This document shows positions 1 through 5,078 of a DNA stretch of 5,803 bases, piece after piece (position 1 is the first letter of the stretch; every line of letters begins with the position of its first letter). The position numbers and the translations under genes were made by a program. This stretch comes from Rhizobium sp. Q54 (GTDB taxonomy: Bacteria > Pseudomonadota > Alphaproteobacteria > Rickettsiales > UBA1997). The DNA lies in contig CAMBES010000089.1 of assembly GCA_945865855.1 (NCBI GenBank), forward strand, positions 1-5,803. Reading direction: 5' to 3'. Below the pieces are notes generated by a model that made no database searches, was not told where the DNA came from, and worked only from the letters and a program-made list of their open reading frames with translations.

Positions 1-119
1 TCAAACTCTTTTGCTTGCGCAGCAGGATTATTATTAAATATTGTTACTTGATTCATGTCTCCTTTGAAGAGACGAACGCACTGACTAGATTTAAGATCGA
101 TCGCGGGGAAAATTAACAT
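1..119 (-). CDS. hisA: HisA, N-terminal fragment (runs off the left edge)
   Basis: Phosphoribosylformimino-5-aminoimidazole carboxamide ribotide isomerase, the cytoplasmic (beta-alpha)8-barrel enzyme of the fourth step of histidine synthesis. Thirty-nine codons are visible, starting at the ATG whose complement is at 117-119. The peptide opens MLIFPAIDLK, continues with CVRLFKGDM, and reaches NPAAQAKEF at the edge. This is the classic HisA start: first barrel strand with the catalytic base Asp8 in PAIDL, then the VRL..GD phosphate-side loop, then the DPAAQA-type helix. The usual LKDG is LKSS here, a mild deviation. A later in-frame ATG at 56 has an AGGAG sequence just before it, but starting there would delete the first strand and Asp8, so 119 is the true start. 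No strong ribosome binding site precedes 119. HisF is excluded because its N-terminus reads differently (IPCLDV). The barrel remainder and the C-terminal Asp lie outside the window. Confidence 0.95.
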   Translation of the reverse strand, partial: MLIFPAIDLKSSQCVRLFKGDMNQVTIFNNNPAAQAKEF

Positions 120-148
120 GTTTCTAACTTTAAATTTTGATTTTTGAA

Positions 149-418
149 ATGTTCAAACTTCTTTTGATGCTGTGGCCAGCATTGATGCCAATCATAATTT
201 ATTTTTTTTGGGTTTTTGTAATTGAGAAATTAATTTTACAAAAAATTTTTTGTAAAAAAACTGACATTGAGGGTGAAAAGTTAGTAGGCGAGGGTTCAAC
301 TGAAATAAAAAAAATTAAGATTTTTTCTTTGCATAATCAGCGCTTCGTTGCTGTTCTTTACTCTAGCTTAGTTGTGGCGATTGTTATGTTAATTAATTTA
401 GGTCTTAGCTCGAATTAA
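149..418 (+). CDS. small two-helix membrane protein, unknown function
   Basis: An 89-residue protein that I do not recognise with certainty. From the ATG at 149 it begins MFKLLLMLWPALMP. A hydrophobic helix spans about residues 4-27, rich in aromatics and with a Trp-Pro pair. A basic loop follows (about 28-65, containing FCKK and KKIKIF), then a conserved-looking FSLHNQRF stretch, then a second helix (about 69-86) to the C-terminus. The basic loop suggests it faces the cytoplasm. Size and layout resemble the small alphaproteobacterial two-helix family DUF6111, but that is only an impression. An in-frame TTG at 137 would add four residues; ATG 149 is preferred, although no Shine-Dalgarno sequence precedes either. 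It is divergent from hisA and convergent with the PilP-like gene. The 61 nt between the two convergent stop codons show no clear terminator hairpin. The hydrophobic/basic/hydrophobic pattern supports a real gene, but the start and function are uncertain. Confidence 0.6.
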   Translation: MFKLLLMLWPALMPIIIYFFWVFVIEKLILQKIFCKKTDIEGEKLVGEGSTEIKKIKIFSLHNQRFVAVLYSSLVVAIVMLINLGLSSN

Positions 419-479
419 GTCTTAGATTTATATCTTCGCAATTTATCTAGAGGCGTTAAGTTGGAATTAGTGTGGATTT

Positions 480-1286
480 CTATGGAGTTGCTGGCTTCTC
501 CTTATTATCTGAGTTTTCTGAGCTTTTAGGTTTAAGCAATGTTGAGATTGCACGTCCCTCAGCTACTTTACCAGCTTTAAGAGAAAATGTTTGGTTTGGA
601 TGTAGTTCGAACTCGATTTCAACTTGGTTATTTGCATTTACGCTTGGTGGCTGAGCATCAACCTTCTGGCCAGATAATATTTTCCACTTGCTCAGACTTA
701 TTTTCCACATGAGCTTAACTGAATTGTTTGTTACTGAAGCCAAGTAGAGCTCTTTTTCTGGATTGTTTGACTCGTAGGTAACTTTTTGATCATTAATCCA
801 AACTGCCCAATCTTTAGCGGTGAAGTAAATTATTGAAGCTAAATAAATAAAAGATTTTTCATTTTCGGCTATTTCATTTTCCTGAGCTTTTTGATTTTCT
901 TCACCTTTCTTTTTGGCATTGGCAGATCTCTCTTCTTCGCTTTCTTCCGGAATAAATTGCTGATTATTTCTAAATGAATCGAGTGCTCGTTCGGCATTAT
1001 TATTTTCGTCTTCGTCAAACATCAGTGAGATAGTTTTGTCATTATTGAGCAGGAGGGTATCGATCGACTCTTTTGCATCAGAAAGCAATGTCGATTTATT
1101 AACCTCAAGAGTTTTAATAGGCGCATCGTCGACAGAAACTTTTGGCAAAACTTCGTTTTTTTGCGGAGATTTATTCGGTAGATTCTTTTCAGAAAAGTTG
1201 CTGACTTCTTGCGCTACGGAGTAGTTACAAAATAGCGCCAAAATCAAAGCGCTAGAGATTAATCTAATTAGCTGGCTTTTGCGCAT
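480..1286 (-). CDS. exported PilP/GspC-like periplasmic protein
   Basis: A 268-residue exported protein, last gene of the minus-strand operon. The start is the ATG at 1286: an AGAGGG ribosome binding site lies 5 nt upstream, and translation begins directly with a signal peptide (MRKSQ, hydrophobic core about 6-21, likely signal peptidase I cut after Ser-Val-Ala25). An upstream in-frame start at 1331 would bury that signal peptide. There is no lipobox, because Phe precedes Cys20. Residues 26-110 are polar and likely disordered; 111-143 are highly charged and helix- or coiled-coil-prone. Residues about 145-240 form a beta-rich domain with YLASIIYF..KDWAVWIN, then VTNNSVKLMWKI, then an EIEFELHP strand. 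A strand, then an aromatic plus 'WIN' turn, then V..L, recalls the small beta domain of PilP, GspC and GspB-type pilot proteins that contact the secretin. The C-terminal tail is Lys/Pro/Ser-rich. The role (link from inner-membrane platform to secretin) is inferred from architecture and gene order only. Confidence 0.82.
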   Translation of the reverse strand: MRKSQLIRLISSALILALFCNYSVAQEVSNFSEKNLPNKSPQKNEVLPKVSVDDAPIKTLEVNKSTLLSDAKESIDTLLLNNDKTISLMFDEDENNNAERALDSFRNNQQFIPEESEEERSANAKKKGEENQKAQENEIAENEKSFIYLASIIYFTAKDWAVWINDQKVTYESNNPEKELYLASVTNNSVKLMWKISLSKWKILSGQKVDAQPPSVNANNQVEIEFELHPNQTFSLKAGKVAEGRAISTLLKPKSSENSDNKEKPATP

Positions 1287-1959
1287 CTTGGCCCTCTGGT
1301 TTAGTTGCTGCATTAGAATCTTTGGTCTCATCTGGTTTTTTTTCTAAATCTTTGTAAACGTACCAAGAGAAATCGATTTTACCATTCACTATTCCTAATG
1401 ATTTACCGGTGCTAAGATCGAGTAATTCCTGACGACTGTATTCACCGCTCTTGGAAATGTTAAGCGAGGTAACTATTGGATACCCTTTGATAGAATTAAT
1501 AAATTCATTAGCAAACATCACAGCTTTTACATCATTGACTGCGACAAAATTTATGCTCGCGGTTGTCATCATCACATTAACCGTTTTGCAGTCGAATATC
1601 CCTCCTTTTATTACCTCGGGCAAACTTAGCTTGATCGTCGGGTTGCTGATCATGTAGTTAGTTGCAACGGAAGTAAGTTTGGCATTTATTTCATCAATTT
1701 TGATGCCGTCAGTATTTTTTTTATTTTCAGAAATGGTTCGCCAAAGATCTTTGTATTTTTTTATCTCCGCCGTTTTACTCTGGAGATCTGCGAGCTCAAT
1801 GCTGAACTGCGAGGTCTCCTCATTGATTGTCAAAATCTTGTTGTCGACGCCGCTTTTCTTGCTGTAATAAAGGTAAAATATTGAGGCGAAAATCGTTAAA
1901 AAAACACCCGCAATCGAAAAGTTTTTAATTATTCGTTTTTTTAGAATTTGAACTTTCAT
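1264..1959 (-). CDS. PilO/GspM-like bitopic inner-membrane protein
   Basis: A 231-residue protein with a basic cytoplasmic N-terminus (MKVQILKKRIIKN), one membrane helix (about 12-31), a charged coiled-coil segment (about 40-80), then a periplasmic alpha/beta domain (about 85-205: IKIDEINAKL, IKLSLPEVIKGGIF, VNVMMTTASINF, GYPIVTSLNISK, GKIDFSWYVYKD). A polar Lys/Pro/Ala tail of about 30 residues ends it. Helix, coiled coil, then ferredoxin-like fold is the standard plan of PilO and GspM. These dimerise with PilN/GspL to form the inner-membrane alignment complex of type IV pili and type II secretion systems. I see the architecture, not a diagnostic motif, so the assignment is an inference. Its ATG overlaps the TGA of the upstream gene (ATGA). 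The sequence before the ATG is C-rich with no Shine-Dalgarno, so expression probably depends on translational coupling. Its last 23 nt overlap the start of the PilP-like gene. Confidence 0.83.
   Translation of the reverse strand: MKVQILKKRIIKNFSIAGVFLTIFASIFYLYYSKKSGVDNKILTINEETSQFSIELADLQSKTAEIKKYKDLWRTISENKKNTDGIKIDEINAKLTSVATNYMISNPTIKLSLPEVIKGGIFDCKTVNVMMTTASINFVAVNDVKAVMFANEFINSIKGYPIVTSLNISKSGEYSRQELLDLSTGKSLGIVNGKIDFSWYVYKDLEKKPDETKDSNAATKPEGQDAQKPAN
1292..1297 (-). promoter_or_regulatory. ribosome binding site fixing the start of the PilP-like gene
   Basis: On the minus strand AGAGGG lies 5 nt before the ATG at 1286, inside the coding end of the PilO-like gene. It is the best Shine-Dalgarno match among the complete genes here. 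It selects the start that opens directly on the signal peptide rather than the more upstream one at 1331. Confidence 0.7.
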
Positions 1960-3578
1960 TGAGGAGGGGGGGAATTCGAGGGCCCACTAGTAATTGAAAA
2001 GCTTACTGGGTATGTGATATATTTGGTGTTAAAATCTAAGGTGCGAGGTAGTTCATCATACTTTACTTGATCAGTTGCAAAAGTCTTTTTTATTGATTTG
2101 GTTAGTGCGTCAAATTTACGAAATAAATCGTCAATATCACCAGCGCTATTTGAAAGTTTTCCAGAAAAAGATATCTGGAAATTCTGATTTATCGAAGGTG
2201 ATTTGCTGCTGAAGCCATTGATGTTGTAGGAAAATAAATCAATCTTTACACCGTTTTCTTTTAAAAATTTTAGCCTGGTGTAATAGCTGATGAAGCCGTT
2301 ATCTTTGATGTTTAAAACCTCATCTATTTTACCAAATTCGATAACTCTTTCAGCCGTTATAATCTGATTTTCATTAGAAATTGTTGCGCCTTCAAATGCT
2401 AATTTTTTTAACTTCGCTAATTCTTGGCTTACTTTATAACGCTCAGTTTCAGCGGCATCAACGGACTGGGCTATTTTATCTTGAGAGAGTAGGGTTAAAA
2501 CTCCGGTCGCTATTATCAAAACAACCAGAATCAGGTTTAGGTAGTAAGATGCCTTTATGGTTAAGAAAAATTTCTCCAACACCAAAATTTTTGGCGTAGT
2601 GAATCTTAGAATTTTCTTCCCCTTAGAAAAAACTTTTGAAATTAAGAAATCGCAAAAGTTGCTGTCGGAATCTACAGCTGCCGAAACCCCAATTTTTGCT
2701 GCAGCAGTATTAGGTGTGTAGTTAACAAAATTTAACTCTGGGTTACTGAGTTTTTCTAAGATTGATAAGACTTTGCTTGAAAAAATATTAACAATATCAA
2801 GTTCGGATATCGTTAAATTTGGAAAAATTCTTTTTAGATATTCGAAAGTGCTGTAAATATCATGCTCATATTTTTCTAAAAAATCTGCCTGATCAAAGTC
2901 ATAGTTAACTACGCGAGTAAAAACAATTCCTTGCTCTGAGAACACAATCTGCCTGATTCCGCTGACCTGATTCTGTAAAATAATACAATAAAGTTCGTTA
3001 TGTTTATTTTTGGTTTTTGACTGAGTTTTAATGTTGCTTTGCAAGGATTGGAATAGTCCAAAAGTTTCAACTGGCGACATGTAAATACCGACCAAGTGAT
3101 TCGGCAACTCTACTAAATAATCGACCCATCTATTGATTAGGTCAGAATCAGACGAGGAGATAAAAAGACATTCCCAGCGATTACCGCCAACCTGCTTCTT
3201 ACCGCTCGACTTTTTTTTATTCAGGATCATGTAGCCCTTTAGACTAGTAGTGTCGGCATCCGCTGCTAAATCACGCTTAACAATGCGCGTTAAATCAGAT
3301 TTTCTAACTGAGGGATAGATTTTTTTCTTATAACTCTGGTCGATCGTATCTAGTAGTACGTAAATTGGGGTTGCTTTATGAGCTAAGCAAATTCCAGCGA
3401 TTTGAGTTCTGGCATTATCATCAAATTCAGCAATAAAAGCTTTGCTTTCTATTTTTCCGCCCGAGTGCAAAGCAATAACTGCTCCGTAATTTCCTATAGT
3501 TACAACAATATTTTTTTCAGAAAGCATTTGAATTTGCGGTAACGTTTTGAGAGCTTGTAGTTTATCTAAAAACACCAC
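1956..3578 (-). CDS. GspL-like or fused PilM-PilN-like assembly platform protein
   Basis: A 540-residue protein, first gene of the minus-strand operon. Residues 1-340 form a soluble, presumably cytoplasmic domain. IVVTIGNYGAVIAL near residue 24 resembles the first phosphate-binding hairpin of the actin-like fold, and an RQIVFSEQGIVFTRVVN strand pair plus an EYLKRIFPN helix (about 208-254) look like the second half of PilM/GspL. One membrane helix lies at about 345-365, a coiled coil at about 367-395, and a periplasmic domain at about 400-526 with a ferredoxin-like pattern as in PilN or the GspL C-terminus. The tail is SGPSNSPPPQ. GspL has this layout natively; PilM and PilN together would give the same. 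It would anchor the platform and connect to the motor ATPase. The start is the GTG at 3578, followed by a second GTG, with an in-frame TAG immediately upstream. There is no convincing ribosome binding site, so ATG 3527 is an alternative. Family-level identity is inferred. Confidence 0.85.
   Translation of the reverse strand: MVFLDKLQALKTLPQIQMLSEKNIVVTIGNYGAVIALHSGGKIESKAFIAEFDDNARTQIAGICLAHKATPIYVLLDTIDQSYKKKIYPSVRKSDLTRIVKRDLAADADTTSLKGYMILNKKKSSGKKQVGGNRWECLFISSSDSDLINRWVDYLVELPNHLVGIYMSPVETFGLFQSLQSNIKTQSKTKNKHNELYCIILQNQVSGIRQIVFSEQGIVFTRVVNYDFDQADFLEKYEHDIYSTFEYLKRIFPNLTISELDIVNIFSSKVLSILEKLSNPELNFVNYTPNTAAAKIGVSAAVDSDSNFCDFLISKVFSKGKKILRFTTPKILVLEKFFLTIKASYYLNLILVVLIIATGVLTLLSQDKIAQSVDAAETERYKVSQELAKLKKLAFEGATISNENQIITAERVIEFGKIDEVLNIKDNGFISYYTRLKFLKENGVKIDLFSYNINGFSSKSPSINQNFQISFSGKLSNSAGDIDDLFRKFDALTKSIKKTFATDQVKYDELPRTLDFNTKYITYPVSFSITSGPSNSPPPQ
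1966..1972 (-). repeat. C7 homopolymer tract at the platform gene junction
   Basis: Seven consecutive C on the minus strand (G on plus) in an otherwise AT-rich region, just before the TGA of the 540-residue protein. In the reading frame it is TCC CCC CCT CCT CAA TGA, giving Ser-Pro-Pro-Pro-Gln-stop, with the next gene starting in ATGA. It has the form of a slippage-prone tract, and the frame geometry means one added C would fuse the two reading frames. Confidence 0.6.
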
Positions 3579-3601
3579 CTAAACATGCAATTTTTTTCAC
3601 A

Positions 3602-3994
3602 ATGATTCTTGGAGTTGGAATTGATCTTGTCTCAGTAACAAGAATTCAAGAGTTAGAAAATCAATTTAAGCAAAAATTTTTACAGAAAGTTTTTACAAAA
3701 AATGAAATTTTGGCGAGTCAAAAAAAAATCTCGTCAGAAATTTTTTTAGCAAAAAGATTCGCCGCCAAAGAGGCTTTTTCTAAGGCTCTCGGACTCGGTC
3801 TTGGTCGTGGAATTAATTTTTCTGACATAGAAATCAGCAATGACGATCTCGGAAAGCCACAAATTAAAATCCTAAATAACAAAGAAGAGTTCGTAAAAAA
3901 ACATTTTCATTGTGAAAATTTTTCTGTTCATCTTTCTCTCAGCGACGAAGAGTCGTTCGCAAGCGCTGTGGTTTTAATCGAAAAAAAATCTTAA
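3602..3994 (+). CDS. acpS: holo-[acyl-carrier-protein] synthase
   Basis: Transfers 4'-phosphopantetheine from CoA to a serine of acyl carrier protein, activating fatty acid synthesis in the cytoplasm. The 130-residue length is normal. The start MILGVGIDLV carries the Mg-binding Asp8. The signature RFAAKEAFSKALG (52-64) carries the second metal ligand, Glu57, and the conserved Lys residues. LGKP (83-86) and the final strand pair VHLSLSDEESFASAVV (109-124) complete the fold. Asp115 stands where many bacteria have His (S-H-T/D); I recall the Asp form as common in alphaproteobacteria, so activity need not be lost. The start is certain from the family N-terminus, yet no Shine-Dalgarno precedes it. 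The start codon lies only 23 nt from the divergent GTG of the platform gene, so its promoter must lie inside that gene or the message may be nearly leaderless. Its TAA overlaps the gpsA ATG by one base. Confidence 0.97.
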   Translation: MILGVGIDLVSVTRIQELENQFKQKFLQKVFTKNEILASQKKISSEIFLAKRFAAKEAFSKALGLGLGRGINFSDIEISNDDLGKPQIKILNNKEEFVKKHFHCENFSVHLSLSDEESFASAVVLIEKKS

Positions 3995-4953
3995 TGAAAA
4001 AAATTTTAGTAATTGGCGCTGGAGCCTGGGGCACCGCCCTTGCAAATCTTCTCGCTAAAAATTCTAACGAAGTTTTTTTGAATGCGAATAAAAGCAAAAT
4101 TCTCGACGAGATTAATCACGAAAGTAGCAACGAGCAATTTTTGCCGGGCGTAAAACTAAGCCAAAAAATTTTCGCAGTGAGCAATTTTGTCACCGATGCT
4201 GATTTTGTTTTTATCGTTACGCCAAGCGCGATTAGTACAAAAATTTTTCAGGAAATTGCGCAAACAAAATTTAAAAAAAATTGTATTTTTGTAATTTGTT
4301 CAAAAGGTCTTGAGCCGAAGACTAATAATCTTTTAAGCGACTCATTTGAAAAAATTACTAAATACAAAAATTACGCGGTTTTGTCTGGCCCAAATTTTGC
4401 TGCTGAAGTGGCGAATGAAGTTCCAAGTATTACAACGATTGCGACGAAAAATAAAAAATTAGCCTCTGCAGTAATTAATCTTCTTAATAATAATCACTTC
4501 CAAGCCTTTTATTTCAAGGATCCGCGCACTGTTGAAATTTGTGGCGTGGTTAAAAATGTAATTGCGATTGGCTGCGGAATTGTCGACGGACTTAATCTCG
4601 GAGTTAATGCCAAATCAGCTTTGGTAATGAAGGGAATTGGCGAAATCCAACTTCTTTGTAAAAAACTCAAAGCCTCGACTGATGTTGTAAATGCCGCAGG
4701 ATTCGGCGATATCTTTCTTACCTGCTCTTCACAAAAATCGCGCAATAACTCACTCGGAGTTTTGCTCGCACAAGAAAAAGAAAGAGAAGTTGATAAAACT
4801 TACGAAGGCATTTCATCCGCTGCTGCTATTGTTGCGTTGGGTAAAAAGTTGAAAGTAAAACTCGATTTGTGCGAAGGGATAAACAAAATTCTAACTCGAA
4901 AATCTTCCGCCGAACAAATCAAAAAAATAATCTCAAAAGCAATTTTGAGTTAG
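3994..4953 (+). CDS. gpsA: glycerol-3-phosphate dehydrogenase [NAD(P)+]
   Basis: Reduces dihydroxyacetone phosphate to sn-glycerol-3-phosphate, the backbone of membrane phospholipids; cytoplasmic. Complete at 319 residues, near the usual 330. The N-terminal Rossmann domain shows GAGAWGTA (8-15), FLPGVKL (49-55), VTPSA (75-79), SKGLE (103-107) and SGPNFAAEVA (131-140). The C-terminal helical domain shows GVVKNVIAIGCGIVDGL (184-200) with catalytic Lys187, LGVNAKSAL (202-210), GFGDIFLTC (236-244) followed by SRN (249-251), and YEGISSA near 270. After the second beta strand the common LWgR-type sequence is FLNANK (28-33), a change beside the cofactor ribose that could affect NADH/NADPH preference. 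It starts in a TAATG overlap with acpS, so the two are probably cotranslated. No ribosome binding site is apparent in the A-rich end of acpS. Confidence 0.98.
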   Translation: MKKILVIGAGAWGTALANLLAKNSNEVFLNANKSKILDEINHESSNEQFLPGVKLSQKIFAVSNFVTDADFVFIVTPSAISTKIFQEIAQTKFKKNCIFVICSKGLEPKTNNLLSDSFEKITKYKNYAVLSGPNFAAEVANEVPSITTIATKNKKLASAVINLLNNNHFQAFYFKDPRTVEICGVVKNVIAIGCGIVDGLNLGVNAKSALVMKGIGEIQLLCKKLKASTDVVNAAGFGDIFLTCSSQKSRNNSLGVLLAQEKEREVDKTYEGISSAAAIVALGKKLKVKLDLCEGINKILTRKSSAEQIKKIISKAILS

Positions 4954-4980
4954 CATAAAAATCCCTAGTTCTTTATTTTT

Positions 4981-5044
4981 GCGAAGGCGGTTATCTAGCA
5001 AAAGTTCCCACACGCGGCAAGTCCTCCTGAATTATTGCCTTCGC
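4981..5044. repeat. imperfect inverted repeat between gpsA and guaA
   Basis: The left arm GCGAAGGCGGTTAT (4981-4994) pairs with the right arm ATTATTGCCTTCGC (5031-5044). Eight outer pairs are perfect, followed by two G-U pairs and one mismatch, giving 13 of 14 as RNA. The loop is 36 nt and has only weak internal pairing. Flanking T residues on the left and GGGG on the right could add wobble pairs. It is far richer in GC than its surroundings. The right side, read on the minus strand as CATCCCCGCGAAGGC, resembles the core of dispersed palindromic repeats known from many proteobacterial genomes, so this may be a degenerate REP- or MITE-like element. It could also act as a transcription barrier after gpsA, although no strong T-tract follows. 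No gene is seen in this 125-nt gap. Confidence 0.6.
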
Positions 5045-5078
5045 GGGGATGAGGCTTTAAATTATCTACTTAAAATAT

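Noticed and set aside
1..56. Minus-strand start at ATG 56 with an AGGAG sequence before it
   Set aside because: The frame continues upstream to ATG 119 and that extension supplies the conserved HisA N-terminus with Asp8, so ATG 56 encodes an internal Met (in KGDM).
419..479. Possible bidirectional terminator between the convergent stop codons
   Set aside because: Only short AT-rich partial complementarities (such as CTTA with TAAG) are visible; there is no GC stem followed by a T-tract on either strand.
1287..1331. Longer N-terminus for the PilP-like protein (start at 1331)
   Set aside because: It would place 15 polar residues before a clear signal peptide and ignore the good ribosome binding site at 1292-1297.
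1972..2004. GAATTC, GGGCCC, ACTAGT and AAGCTT within 33 nt, resembling a vector polylinker
   Set aside because: The stretch reads smoothly as the C-terminal codons of the 540-residue protein and leads into the coupled next gene. The order and spacing do not match a vector I recognise, so a chance cluster is more likely than contamination.
4509..4745. 78-codon open frame on the minus strand within gpsA, and plus-strand open frames opposite the platform genes (472-654, 1036-1224, 1451-1657, 1679-1867, 2381-2599)
   Set aside because: All lie antisense to well-supported genes, lack ribosome binding sites and recognisable protein features, and are explained as shadows.
4954..5078. Purine riboswitch or tRNA upstream of guaA
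   Set aside because: No purine-aptamer core motifs and no cloverleaf or T-loop consensus; only the inverted repeat is supported.
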